Shown here one piece after another: positions 1 through 12,566 of a stretch of 64,000 nt of DNA; the first letter of the stretch is position 1, and the number at the start of each line of letters is the position of its first letter. Source of the stretch: Limnephilus marmoratus. Lineage: Eukaryota > Arthropoda > Insecta > Trichoptera > Limnephilidae. The stretch is from NCBI GenBank assembly GCA_917880885.1, contig OU862920.1, positions 34,941,019-35,005,018 of the forward strand, written 5' to 3'. The notes beneath the pieces were generated by a model. That model had not been told where the DNA came from, did no database searches, and worked only from the letters and a program-made list of their open reading frames with translations. The position numbers and the translations under genes were made by a program.

Positions 1-2190
1 TACCTATATCCAACATTACTTCACGAAGCCCTGCTGCTCTGGAAATCAAAAACCCAATTGAAGTATCAAGTACTTATGCATAAGACTTGACAATGACTGT
101 TGACAAATTTCTAAGTCATTGTATAGTATTGGCGGCATTAACAACAAGACCGGCCTGACGTTGATCAGAAATCGTCGTAGTACGCGTTTTTTTTTTCACA
201 TAATCGTACCGTGTTCTGGCAGGTAACTTTGACGTGTACTAAAGTTACTATACAATTTTGGCTCTTTTAACACCTAACCAAATTATTTGGCTGTACACAA
301 ATAAATAATATATGCATACTTTGATTCACCCCCAACATAATTAATGTTCACTGCGCAGTATATTTTAAACCTACAATTACAAAGCACAAACAGAGAGCTC
401 ACTAAAAAAAATAAAAACACAACGTCTATGGTAGGTACACGTAATTAAAAACAATCTCGACGAGAGTGCATAAAATTTTATACACGTGCCATTATTATGA
501 TTGCTACAAAAGCAAACTACATTATTAAATTTGTAAAATATTCCTTGCAGTGGGAAGACCATCAACTGAACTGGATATTATACCCTTTGATAGCAGACGA
601 TGATAATATATTTTATGCAAAACGAATGTGGCTTCTCCTCCTTTGTTGCGTCGATTTATTTTATTTATTGAGGTAATTTTCCAACACTTCTGAATTGCTG
701 CTTTGTGTTTGATAAAATTTGCAGATGATTTATGCTTCGTTCTGTTCTCTGCGAGGATTGGAGAAGACGTAATTTATTTGTCAAGTTTTCTGCAACTAAT
801 AAAATTCATCTTTTTGCACATTCAAATTCAAAGATAGTTTTAAAAGTAATGTACCTAACAACAATTTCATTCGTATGTTCTCGTGGCCGTGCGCTAAGCA
901 CCCAGGCAAAGCAACGTAAGGTCGATTTCTGGAATCCTATACTGTAGAATTTTATTGAATTAAAATTTAGTGTGCTTATACTCGTACTTGCACCCCATAC
1001 CAGAATTAAAGATACTCTCATTATCCCCCTAGGGAGTAACCGCCACAAGGTATCAACAACATTAGATGTCGCATTACTGCTGATGGCTAATAACTTATAA
1101 GCTTCTCAATGGTTTTATATCGGTATCTGATATTCTGGCTGAAATGTCCCGGGTAATTTCAAGCGAGCTCGCCAACACAGGCTTCTGATTCTTACCAGGT
1201 GCAGAACTAACTTACCAATGATGAATGGCCAGACTCACTTAGTTAATTAAGAGCGTTAAACCAGCCAGCGGCTGAAATTCCACATTTCGTCGAAAGTTGT
1301 TCTTACGATCGTGCAGGGCGGTTACAATGAGAAAGATTAATTATTCTCCGTACCAGCTTTTAAAAATTATAACTCATTTTATTTCATTCCAAATTTGCTT
1401 TAATTTATACATCTGTGCTACATCCAGCCGGCGTGATGATTAAACTATTAAAATAATGTACTTTCTGTAATTATTTTTTGATTATAAGTATCTATCATTT
1501 TTCCATAATGTCTAAGTTAAATAAGAATGTTAAAAAAATCTGAAATATATTAGTTTGCAAGTGCGCAAATAAATACACAAACGGACCAATTTTCGTCAAG
1601 AAACATATGTACGTATATATTTTTTAATGATTTTTTTATACTAAAATTAAAATTCTAAAACAAGCGATATCCAGATAATGTATTGATTTATTTTACTGCA
1701 TGATGATTTGAAATGGGTGTGCTATAATACAAAATCTTTTTTGAAAATTTAACAAATAAAAGAGCAATCTTTCGAAATACATTTATAATTTTTTTGTGGA
1801 AAAGAGTCAATACGTCTAAAATCTGATTTAAAAATGACATATTTCTGGTTTTTCTGATAATACCCTCTTAACTGCCTCGCAGGAAATGGGGATATTTTCC
1901 AAACATCTTACTTACAACGAGTTTAAGCGTGAAGTAGAAAATATGCTTTTACTGAATTTAACTTTAAATGTGTTTATGTACTGGTTTTATGCTGTTTTTG
2001 CAAAAATAAATATAAATAAATAAAACATGTTTTAAATAAATTACTTGAAGTTAGGTGACTCCACACTAACAGTCAAGACTGCTCACAACGATGTGCAAAC
2101 CATTTTTTTTTTAATTATTCGGAATTATTTTTCTTCTTGATTTTTTGGAAAACAAACATCATTTCTTAGATGGTTAAACAATTCGTAGAT
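1..2190. other. no recognisable feature
   Basis: AT-rich DNA. The only open frames are short, overlap on opposite strands and show no family motif. No repeat shared with the rest of the window was noticed. Confidence 0.5.
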
Positions 2191-2194
2191 TTTG

Positions 2195-2234
2195 CGACCA
2201 CCATGCTGGGCACACGCCCGTGTTATGGTGGTCG
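2195..2234. repeat. short nested hairpin
   Basis: Ten-base arms CGACCACCAT and ATGGTGGTCG flank a loop that holds a second inverted repeat (GGGC-ACAC-GCCC). It is GC-rich against AT-rich surroundings. It may be an element remnant; function unknown. Confidence 0.5.
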
Positions 2235-2284
2235 ATTTATAGTGCATACGATACATAAGCACGATTTTACATGTAGTGCATTAA

Positions 2285-2480
2285 AATTTTAAATAAGAAA
2301 TAATGCAAGGGAATATAAAAGATTATAAAATAACATTAAAGAATTAAAAATTAAAAACAGTATTAAAGAAAATAAAGAATGAAAATGATTAGAAAATAAT
2401 ATAAAAAGAGTATGAAAGAGATAAAAGAAAATAAAAAGCATATGTAGGAAGGAATATGAAAAGTGTGTAAATACATAATT
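2285..2480 (+). repeat. purine-biased A/G-rich tract
   Basis: About 190 bases made mainly of A and G with short AAAGAATA-like motifs, giving strong strand asymmetry. It looks like decayed simple sequence. Nothing recognisable lies between it and 3315. Confidence 0.5.
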
Positions 2481-3314
2481 TTAAAATATCTAAAATCAAT
2501 GTAAGTATTATAGAGTAAGCAAAAAAAAAATAGAGTTATTATAGTGATGTCTTATTATGTATAAAAATATTTGATCTTTTGGCTATTAAAATTTTATTTA
2601 CATAAAAATTTAATGGTGGTATGTACGTTCTTAAAAGAAATTTCACCCCTTTTCGGATATCTATTTTTGGACACCGAATGCAAAATGAGTAATTGTACTA
2701 GATCTTTTGATGTCGTTATTAGTGCGTTAAATATTTTAGGTGCGGTTTTCCGCTCTTTTCAGTTTTTACTCCCCTATTTACCTCTCAAAATTCCCACAAA
2801 ACGGACGTCACTTGCTCCTGGCAGTAGGGATTTTGGAGTAAGAGACATAAAATTATCGTCTCTCGTGTTGAAAATAAGGGTGAAAACGGAAACCCTATAT
2901 TTTATTTATCAATCTAATAAGCTCAGCTTTGATCATTTGATACGCCTCAATTAGCTAACAAAAAAATAGAACGTTTATATTATTTTTACACGCCGATGTT
3001 CGATCGCTTCCCAGTCCGGGGTTAAGTCTCATTGTGATGAACCTCTGTTCTCCGAGATTGTAAGACGTCCTTTTATTTCTCTGTTGAAAGGGGTGGGTAG
3101 TGGAGGGTAGGGAGAGGAAAGATGTAGAGGGATATTACCTTGGCTTGTGTTCTGAACCTTCCTAGTTGGCCATTTGTCTTTATTAAATGCTGGGCTTTTA
3201 TTGTGAACCGTTTTACATTCTGAACTGCAAACGACGCGCGTGAATGTCTGCCTACGGAAGATTAGGTTTATACTGTGATTCATCTTTCGTTATTTTTATT
3301 TTATGTTATGTCTG

Positions 3315-3431
3315 CTGTACAAAGGAATTAAGTTATATAACACACTACCAGAAACTCTTAAGTCCTCACCAATTGAAAAGTTCAAGATGGATTGTAGGAG
3401 CTACATAAAACAAAAACAAAAAATTTTGTGA
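3315..3431 (+). pseudogene. non-LTR retrotransposon RT C-terminal fragment
   Basis: The frame from about 3315 reads LYKGIKLYNTLPETLK followed by a basic FKMDCRSYIK end. This is the usual 'FxGxxLxNxLPxxIK ... FKxxxxxYI' C-terminus of jockey-like RT proteins, and the same block occurs at 18637-18846 on the minus strand. Only about 38 codons remain, with no catalytic domain. Called from motif memory, not alignment. Confidence 0.5.
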
Positions 3432-3922
3432 TTTCAAAAATTTTGTGAATTTAAAATATTATAATTAAAAAAAAACTACAATATGAAATATTGTAATCAA
3501 TTAGAAATTTGTAAACTTAAATGTACAAATTACTAAAATAAAATTCAAATAAAAATGTCTCACAAGAGTGCCACTGTCTGTACTTGGTACTGATTGGCCA
3601 GCGTTGTGAGGTGGGTAAGGGTAGGGGCTGTATGAAGGGATTTATTAATGCGGGTCTTATATTTGTGAAAGAGGACATCAGATGCCGGTAGATCATTCCA
3701 TACCCGTACCGACTTACACAAAACGAGTCATAGAAACTATCCGTTCTCACGACCTGCCATAACTTTGTCCGCCGAGTTTCTCGTGCATGCATCAGTGCAC
3801 AGGGAATCTAGCTGCTAACTTCTTCGATTCCATTGAAATACCTGCACAACATTTCGTCTACGCAATAGAGATGGAAAACTGGCTGTTAACAACGGATTAT
3901 TAATCAGAGACCCCCTCGATTG

Positions 3923-4912
3923 CAGTGGCGGCCGGTGGTCAAAATATGTGGGGGTTCACCAGAGTCATTAAGTTAGACAATAAATTTAGGAAAGGTACAT
4001 ACCTAGGTACTTAAAAAAAGTTCTATTCTCCGTTTCGTTAAAACGGAAACATATACTCACGACACAGTTTAAAATACAATTTCAACAATACATTTCAAAA
4101 AATACTGTAGGGACACTGAAATAACAACCAAAGGAAGTTTCTCACTTGTACTTTTGTTCCAATTACGGGTCCTGTTTTCCCAATTTTCATTCGAACGCGA
4201 ATTCCCAAAATTCATATTCGTAGTTATTGCTTCGGAAATATAAATATCAAACGAAAATAAACCCGAGAAATGCAACAACAAATAAAAGATTCCTATTGGT
4301 GGATGTAATAGCCGGGGACCATAAACAAACCAAAGTGGACTTATGATTTATGATATTACATAATGATTCGGGTAACATTTTGGATCGGAGTTATGCCCGC
4401 CTGTTGACAATTAATCAGCTAATCACTCATTATCATTATAATATAGTGACATGCTTTGACTTGAAGAGAAGACCTCGCGGAACATTCGTTGAAAATAGTA
4501 GCTCTGATGTTAAATTGAAGACAAAATGTGGACAAAAACATTACATATAAGCGTTCTCGTTTAACACACCACTGTACGAACCGCTCCTTTCGATGTGGGG
4601 GTAAAATTCAGAGCGGCGTTCGCGCTTTCGTGAAATTTGCAAATAATCGTATATACCAACGCTTCCGACTGTTCACGGGATTTGCTAACAAAATAGTAAG
4701 ATTCTGGAACGCTATCGAAAACGAACTGCTATGAAGATGGGCGCAAGGGCCGGCTCTCGTCGCTCAGATAGCACGTATAATAGGTACCTACCTACCTACT
4801 GTACGAGATCTTGAGAAAATATTATAATAATTTATAACCGAACCGCGTTTCGTATCTTCAATTTTTGTGGGTTGTGCGGCGCTCGGGAGCTCTTATGAAC
4901 TAGCCGCCACTA
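3923..4912. mobile_element. non-autonomous hAT element with 8-bp TSD
   Basis: The ends are CAGTGGCGGCCGGT at the left and, read inward from the right, TAGTGGCGGCTAGT. Both sides are flanked by the direct repeat CTCGATTG (3915-3922 and 4913-4920). An 8-bp target duplication and a CAGTGGCGG-type terminus are hAT hallmarks. The 990-bp interior has only short unrecognised open frames (for example 4528-4734), so it is probably mobilised in trans by another transposase. Confidence 0.85.
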
Positions 4913-4920
4913 CTCGATTG

Positions 4921-6650
4921 CACAGAGTCAAGTTTTATCAATTATTTCGTAGCTCCAGCCCAGAGGAGACTCCCAATTCCCATTGTTGGACTGTTTAAAG
5001 TTTTCACGTGGTTAGCATCTGCTCACTAATGAAGAATCTGTTAGCCCTAACAAGACGCCCAGTTTCTTTGAAGCCGATTTACACGGACATATCCTTCTAT
5101 GGAGCTTCGGTACTTGAGTCGATCGGAGATACTCCAAGCATTTCAATGAAGTTTTTCAATGGAAAACATTTCATTTCATCTGGATTTTTTTTGTTAGATA
5201 TTTTTATAAAAATCTTAATTGAAATTGGAAAATTTTAAAATCGAGAAATTAGGATGGGCGACCTACAACAAAACTTCTTCGAATAAATCTTCGTAATTTC
5301 GTAAATTATTTCCAAACTCTTCAATATCTTTAACTCCCTTCTTAAAATTTTGCTCTTAAATCCAATTCCCAACCACAAAACTTCATTTGTTCACCAGCCT
5401 TTATGCATCGAGCCCAAGACGTTTAGAAAATTGTGGATTGTTTTCAAGTTATGCCTGATGATTTATTTTATACCAAATTATAAATATTAACGCGTACGAC
5501 TTGACGTTTGCAGAATGTTTAACTGCTGAAAATTTCTAGTAGAATAAATATAGAGGGGAAATAAATAAAAACTAACACTACAGGCATTAATAATTACATT
5601 TTGGTAATTATAATAATAGATAGAAAATAGAAGTAAGTATAAAATAAATGAAAAGGGACCTTAACATTTCTTTTACAATCCTTTTATGTTCCCTTACCTG
5701 TCTCGCACTTAGTACAAATCTACAATTTGTTATTTAAGTCAACAACACAATCAGCGCAATAAAATATACAAAAAATAAAATGCACCAAATGAAATTTTTT
5801 TTAACCTATAAAAATTTTTACATAAAATAGTTTGGTCATCTTACTTTATTTAAAAAATGGCAACCAAACCAGCATTTTAAAACCGGATGAAAATCGGATA
5901 ACTGGAAGTCACTTCCACTAACTGGGTAAAAGGAAACAAGTAGAATATTCGCGGACCGGAAGTAGGAAATGACGGGAAATGATACAATGGGGTGCTCACG
6001 TTTGATACCTGTGTCATAACAGGCGACCTCTTTTATTACAAACGTCTATATACACAGAGATAGATTTAGTTCAGTGGAATACAATTATAATCATTTTCAT
6101 GTTTTATATATTTAATTTTAATTATTTATAAATTATGTTATGTGTATTATATTAGTGCACTGCCGAAAACCAACGACAATCCGTGAGAAATCCTGATTGT
6201 ATAGCTGAGCAGTGACCGATTTGTCAATATAATCAATGCTAAATAAACAAGATGTATATATTTGTAAAAATCAGTAGTGAAAAAAATCATAGGTACCGCA
6301 CAATTTTCTTTGGTGTTATAATATTATTTTCCTTTTACCCTACTATCCCGATATGAGCAAGAGCATAGTACGGTAATCGATGAAGGTCAAATAATGATTT
6401 TACATTCTGGTTAATATTTTAAATAAAAAACTTTTTTTTGTAAAAAAAAAATCTCCCCAACTTGTAATTTATTTCTATTTTTAAGTACGGATAAAACTGG
6501 AAAGTTCGATAAATTACGCGGAAATGCTACATTTAACACGCAATTATTGTTTATGGTGTATTTATACCGTTGATTAATAAATAAATATTTACATTTTGGT
6601 TTGAAACATTTTATTTTCTATGTACATTTTTTACTTAAATTTTTTAAATT
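4921..6650. other. no recognisable feature
   Basis: AT-rich DNA with homopolymer runs; no convincing coding frame, no terminal repeats and no sequence shared with the named families. Confidence 0.45.
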
Positions 6651-6947
6651 TTTTCTGCTACCGGTTTTGACACATCCATGTCATTCTCTAGCAAACTTAG
6701 AAATTCTATAGAAGTACAAGAATGATTATATTTGATTAGGTGGGGGAAGTGGAAGGGGTGATTTTGGGGAGGGGAAGAACGGTGGGAGTAGTCTACATTA
6801 CATGGGAATGTCTACATTATAAGGGTGATTTACAGAGTGCTTTTATTTTATTAAATAAATAAAAAAAATTGTTTATTAGAATTTTTAAGTTAGTTTTGAG
6901 TTTGCTAGTGATAGGGATTTGTCGAAACCGGTAGTAGAAGAAAACAC

Positions 6948-7088
6948 GGGTGGGTTTCTTCATTTACCGAGAATGCTAAATGCAATGCTAATTGTAAAAG
7001 TAAACGATCGAAATTTAAAAATTTCTATACGTTTTCTTTTACAATTAGCATTGCATTTAGCATTCTCGGTAAATGAAGAAACCCACCC
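6948..7088. repeat. 53-bp perfect inverted repeat (hairpin element)
   Basis: Arms 6948-7000 and 7036-7088 are exact reverse complements (53 bp) around a 35-base loop. The perfect match implies recent origin or gene conversion. The apparent open frame across it is a by-product of the palindrome. It is flanked by GAAACCGGTAG (about 6925), whose inverse CTACCGGTTTTGAC lies near 6658, so it may sit inside a larger inverted-repeat element of about 280 bp. Confidence 0.85.
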
Positions 7089-7321
7089 AAATGTACACAG
7101 AAAATAAAACTTTTCAAAACAAAATGTTTAGAAATTGTTACATACTCGTAGTTAATGTTCAAGAAATACAAAAAAAAACTACCTTTATTTTTCCATTATG
7201 AACTGTCGACGCAACTATATGCATCTCCCTTTAACACGTGTTCTCTCAATCCTCCACCCAACCTAACAATTACCAATCCCATTCTGACAGTGTTGGAATA
7301 CATACCTGAGTGACCTTGTAA

Positions 7322-8161
7322 CAATAGGCCACTTGCATGGATTTCATAACGACTTGGAAAAAATCGTGTGGATAGATCTTTTTACTAAGATTACGAAAAT
7401 GTTAGTAAAATTTTGTAGAAATGTACAGTTTTTTTTATTTTTAAATAAATAAATCCATTATTTGGGCTCGTGACGTCACTACATGAAAATGTCCCGTCTC
7501 CGAAAATGTTCCTATTAATTTGGTAAAATTCCACACTGATTTTTTTTTTTTTATATGGCATCACTTTGATTTCAGGTGAATTTTTGAATTCGTTCACTAG
7601 ATTTATTGTTTGTTCTCTGCGAACTTATCATTTGGTTTGAATTTTTGACAGATGTTGTGAAGAGAACCCCGTACAATTTAGATGTCGGTGCGTCTTTTAG
7701 AGGTATAATGGTTATGGTGCTGATTTTATCAAAATCAAATTTTATAATATTCTTATTATTATTATAATTTACAAGTACTAGTATATTACATTGGATTTAT
7801 TAATATAGACGTTGTACATTATAATGATTTATGATCAATAAGATGGATCAAGGAAAAAAATATTTATGAGATGTAATATTTTTGGTATGCCTCGTTATTC
7901 TTCTGTGCCATTCGTGTGGAAAACGTCCTTTTTTTTTTAAATGATTTTCGGCTATGTAATTATTGTTTTTTCTCACCTATAAAAAATTATGTCCCGTCTT
8001 TCCGGTTTATAAAAAATGATCTGATTTTTCGGATTGAAATTTTCAAAAAATCCCCAGGGTTTCAAAAATACGATTTAAAAAAAAAAATAATGCAGAATGT
8101 CTTAGAATATTTTCCTAAACCGGAAACAAATTTAAAAAAATGTGATGCAAGTGGCCTATTG
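7322..8161. mobile_element. DNA element with 17-bp terminal inverted repeats
   Basis: CAATAGGCCACTTGCAT (7322-7338) is matched by its exact reverse complement at 8145-8161, about 840 bp apart. The interior is AT-rich with no transposase frame. I see no convincing target duplication, so the superfamily is open. Coincidence is unlikely for a 17-bp match with GC content this far above background. Confidence 0.65.
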
Positions 8162-8164
8162 TGC

Positions 8165-9415
8165 CAATCAGTTTAATTACGGAAACTCGTGCAGTGGTAA
8201 TGATATTCCAGTGTCAAAATATCGATTCTAACCAAAACGTGCAGAGTAAAAAAAGGTAAGTAAGAATCCTTACATTACATTAAATTTCACTGTTGACTAC
8301 GCTATTGCCGTAGTTCTGTCACTTTTTGATTACTATTAACCTTTTGTATAAAACTTCAAATTAATTCGCAGACGAATCCCAATGTTATATCAATTGATGC
8401 CTTCTTCTATTGGTGCCTGCATCCCTTAATTTCATTTCGAAGACATGGCCCTAACCATTGTGTGAGAATGCTCACTTTCGACCTTCTCTCGATGTTAAAA
8501 AAATCATTATCCCCTTTAAATTTGGAGGTCTCTGAATCCGTTGGCCTGCTTCGCAGGCTGCATCCACACTAGATAGTTTTCCGGGAGAAGCGGAAAGTTT
8601 GTTTTCTCACCGTATCCGTGATGTTTTTCTAGCTAAAGTGTGATAAGTGAGCAAACTTGATTGCTCTTAATATTTCACTACAATAAATGCACTAGAAGGT
8701 GCGCATTGAATTAATGGATTCGCCGGAGCGACTTCATAAGGCCTAGTACAGTAGAAACTTCGCTAGTGGATGCAACATTTTCAAATAATATTACGTTTAT
8801 AATTTACCGAAAAAACAAGAAGAAAGGCTTCATCACGCAGCGATAAACTTTTCAAATAATATTTAATCAGTTTTTGGTTTTGATCAAACTTATGTTGTAT
8901 TACAAAACTAATTTGATCGTACGAAGATTATAATAGTACTTAGGTACTCGTTCAAATATACAATTTTCCCGAAGAAGTATTTCTAAATTATTCCTTTTTG
9001 GACGCATGGAAAAGTGGATATGTATTTTTTCGAAAAACATTTTTGAGTGGAAAGGTATCAACAGAAACGTAAATAAATTAATAGAGTATATCTAGCAAAA
9101 TTAATGGGAATGTGTCTTGATTTTTATGTTGAAAGTACCTATTTATGCTTTGATGTTATTCAGGTATAAAACTCATGAAAATTGATTTAGAAGAAATGCT
9201 GAATTTCAGTTAACATTTTGGAGGGGGAATAATATGAGGATCGTAAACTGATCTTCCTTTGTTTTATGTCGGTAATAACCCTAACTGGCGAATCTCTACA
9301 GTTCATCAACCTCAACAGTCACAACATCCAGACTTGGCAGCGTCTCTGCAGTAGATGAATATTTTATGTACACACTTTATTTTGCATTTCTCAACAAAAA
9401 AACATTTAGTCAAAT
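8165..9415. other. no recognisable feature
   Basis: AT-rich, no coding frame with a recognisable motif, no terminal repeats. Confidence 0.45.
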
Positions 9416-9419
9416 AATT

Positions 9420-9970
9420 AGACCTGGGCCGATCGCGATTGATTAGATCACGAGCCATCTACGATTGATCGAGTCCCTATGGTAAAAAAGATTTGATCAT
9501 TCGATTCGATCGATCAGCTGTCAACCCAGCTCCTATGATCGGCATTGCGAGCGACGACCATAGGCTCGCAGGTACACCACAAATATATATTATTATATAA
9601 AATCAAGCCTGGGCGTCTCGATCCCGGTCCTCGAGAATGAAATAGTCGGTAATTACTGTTTCTGTTACCAGAGACCGATATGGAACCGCTTTCTTTTCCT
9701 ATTAATTTTGGAGAAGGTTGATCGGTATGAATACGTTCGGATTTTTTTTTATTTCTTGTGGAAGGGCGTGGTTAGCAAATCTCTCGGTAAGATGAACATG
9801 TTCTTTCGAATAATTTTGTTCATAGGCATTATTCAAATTTGAACAATGCCTTGTAACATTGTATCGATATATTTCAATATCTTTGGTATCGATCGATCGA
9901 TTGAAGTTCGAATCCTTTTGACTCGATCATTTCGCCAGTGGTTCGTGAAAATGATCGAACGACACAGAAC
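9420..9970. repeat. GATC/ATCG-dense block
   Basis: Short palindromes GATC, ATCGAT and TCGATCGA recur many times (9430-9560 and again 9860-9960), far above the surrounding frequency. Two copies of GCCTGGGC-like sequence (about 9424 and 9606) sit inside. It could be a decayed palindromic MITE; no clean termini were found. Confidence 0.4.
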
Positions 9971-10304
9971 TACTCTAAATTCGCAGATATTTTACGGTGG
10001 CTGATTTGAAATACGTACAAATCTTTCCGTTTTTTCCTCGTGATTATAATATTGTTAAACTTAAAAATTATTTTTTTTTGTGATCTAAAAGGGTTAATGA
10101 ATATCCGAATAATTAATTGATTTCCCGGATCTAGAAATATCTAAAAAATCAACAATAAAAAATCAAATACAAGTCCTTTTTGTGAGATTCATACATAATG
10201 TATGACATTTTGATACATATTTTTTTTCTACCAAAAATGTTTGGAGATTACTATTTTAGACAGAATTCGATTTTATAAAATTTTCAACTTTTTTTTAAGA
10301 AAAA

Positions 10305-10507
10305 CTGTATTTTTATAACTTTTGAAGATTATTCCCGTCAATGTAATATATCATAGAAGAAGGTAACAATAATAATCTAAACGAAAATATGAAAGAAAAC
10401 AAGACACAAAAAAATAGAAAAAGATAATGGTCGCAACTGGGACTCAAAACCAGAACCTCTCGTGTAACCGGGACGTGTGCGTTTACCAATTACGCCATTG
10501 CCATCTT
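10305..10507 (-). mobile_element. tRNA-derived SINE, family S2 (minus copy)
   Basis: On the minus strand a tRNA-like head has an A-box-like TGGCGTAATTGG and a B-box-like GGTTTTGAGTCCC. It is followed by an AT-rich body and a tail containing ATATTACATTGACGGG. The same tail closes the copy at 21366-21555. The head is too degenerate for a working tRNA. Confidence 0.65.
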
Positions 10508-10559
10508 CTGTCAAACCGTCATATTAGTTCATCTCATATTTAAAATTTTAGAATTAACA

Positions 10560-10700
10560 ATATTATCTTCAATTTTTCTCAGACGAGAGGTTCTGGATTC
10601 GAGTCCCAGTTGCGACCATTATCTTTTTCTATTTTTCTGTGTTTTGTTCTCTTTCATATTTCTGCTTAGATTATTATTGTTATCTTCTTATTCAATGTTA
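10560..10700 (+). mobile_element. SINE S2, 5'-truncated plus copy
   Basis: It begins within the tRNA-like part (GAGAGGTTCTGGATTCGAGT, B box GGATTCGAGTCC) and shares its body with the minus copy just upstream. The two therefore form a long inverted repeat around a roughly 50-base spacer. Either two SINEs inserted head to head or one copy was inverted and duplicated. Confidence 0.65.
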
Positions 10701-10709
10701 TAAAATTTT

Positions 10710-11310
10710 AATCAAACGCAATTGTGAAACTTTAAAAAATTTGCCACAAAAACTCTGTGCTGAAAAATCGCAAAAATAAAGTCACTTCGACGTTGTTCAA
10801 TAATTTACAAAACGACGAGTTTAGAGGCTTTCAAGCAACTATTTGTAAAAAAAACTCAGTTGTGCCTCCCGACTTTATTCCCGGACGCGATGGCCTAGTA
10901 TTTGTGTCAAGTCCCGCACTATCCGAGTGCTTGTATTTTAATCTCGGCGGTTCTGAATATTCATAACATTATTATGACGGGGTCTGCTAACACGGGGTGA
11001 TTAAATTTCATATCGCCACAGAAACCCGCGATAAAAATCATTACGGCATTACCCGTGTAATGTATTCATCTCTGCTAATTATTAGCTAATGAGTGCGTCG
11101 AGGAATGCTTTCATCTCAGAAAACCCTGATTTTAATTAGTCACACAGTTACATTGTTGGAGATGTAATATGTATCGCACTGAAGGCGATAGCGTGACACT
11201 CAGAATTAGAACTTTTTTAGCATTCCGATTTTTCTGATTGATAACGTATTTTCCTTGCGCACTATGAGTTTTAAGTTCTTAAAAAAATATTTTTTAAGAT
11301 AATATCTATA
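10710..11310. other. no recognisable feature
   Basis: Mixed-composition DNA with short open frames on the plus strand (10757-10966); no motif recognised. Confidence 0.35.
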
Positions 11311-11313
11311 CAC

Positions 11314-12030
11314 AAGCTGACCCGACAAACGTTGATCTGCCATATAAATTATTTCTAGTGAATATTTCGGTTGTTACATAAAAAATAACGAAGCTATTGT
11401 GAATGTGTGGGGATGGGATCTATGACAGAAAGAGGAATGGAGCGCTGTAGACGATGACCGCGCCGATAAAAGCAAAAAACACCAACTAAAGTAGGAAAAT
11501 GAAAGAAAGAAAATGAATATGAATTTCGAAGAGCAATTGAGTGTACGACGTTTTTTATCAGTCCGTCTTTAGCGAACACAAATAAGCTCGATGGTTTGCC
11601 CACCGGAGAACATGATGCCGAATGAAATATCAAAATGACGCGACCCTTCTCGTGAATATCTTGCGCATGTGTGGATGAAAGTTCGATGAGGCGGACGTGG
11701 CGCCATCTGTCATTCTTCTGTTTGAAATACGAAAGATGATTAAATTTGTTTTAAAAATGTTAGGGTGGAGGTAGGAGGTTTAAAATTTGGAGTTATATGA
11801 ATTTTTTGATACCAAATAAAAAAAAAATTGAAAACAAAATTGTCAAAAAATTGAATTTTTTTTTCTGGATAGGGATACCCTAATCACCTAACGGTATGAA
11901 ATATACTTTAAACCCTATTCTCATACCTACCAAATATATATAAAAAATTCATAAAATTCGGTCAAGGCGTTTCGGAGGAGTGCGACCACGAACACCGTGA
12001 CACGAGATTTTTATACACAAGATTTGCTGA
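11314..12030 (+). mobile_element. dispersed arthropod element (CTGACCCGACAAACG type)
   Basis: It starts with AAGCTGACCCGACAAACGTT and ends with AATTCGGTCAAGGCGTTTCG, then CACCGTGACACGAGA. I recall these two blocks as the ends of a very widespread arthropod interspersed repeat (RTE-like retroposon or Helitron; class not settled here). The interior includes a short minus open frame without a known motif. Relatives lie at 37826-38122 and 39585-39858. Confidence 0.55.
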
Positions 12031-12133
12031 GCCGAAACGGTAAATATTTGAAATTTCCTCGTTTGATTAAAATCGCAAAATAAGTTCCGAAATTTATAAA
12101 ACACACTTTCTACTGTTATTTAACATGTTCTGG

Positions 12134-12370
12134 GTACCTAGCATGGTCGATCGACATAGGTTTTATCGAGAATGTCGGTAACTTGTCATCGCTCCCGAGC
12201 ATGACTGCAGGTAGCTAACGAACAAATAACAGTTCACAACGACTAAGGGTTCCTATTTAATTTGACGTGAACTATTATTTGTTCGTTAGCTGCCTACAGT
12301 CATGCTCGGGAGCCATGACAAGTTACCGACATTTTCGATAAAACCTATATCGATCGACCATGCTAGGTAC
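12134..12370. repeat. 104-bp-arm foldback MITE
   Basis: Arms 12134-12237 and 12267-12370 are near-perfect reverse complements (few mismatches) around a 29-base loop, beginning GTACCTAGCATGGTCGATCG. The whole unit would fold into one hairpin. A diverged half-arm with ATCGATCGACC and GCTAGG lies at about 26355-26432, showing that the sequence is dispersed. Confidence 0.8.
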
Positions 12371-12566
12371 TCTGGTCATCACACTGATCACAATGTTTCT
12401 TTAAATGCTACTTAAGACATTATTTGTCGAGAGATTTTTAAATGAGTCGCGTTTTCTTAAATATTTTCACGATTTTCGCTTAATTATTATCGTTTTTTTT
12501 TTTTAAATATTAGCACGCTCCCTCTAACATTCGTATTTACATAACTAACTAAAAATACAAATATAC

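Noticed and set aside
3029..3283. 84-codon minus frame next to the RT remnant at 3315
   Set aside because: No RT motif, opposite strand to the remnant, composition dominated by Pro/Leu from a TC-rich stretch.
6919..7107. 62-codon open frame
   Set aside because: It runs through a perfect palindrome, so both halves encode each other's reverse complement; no protein signal.
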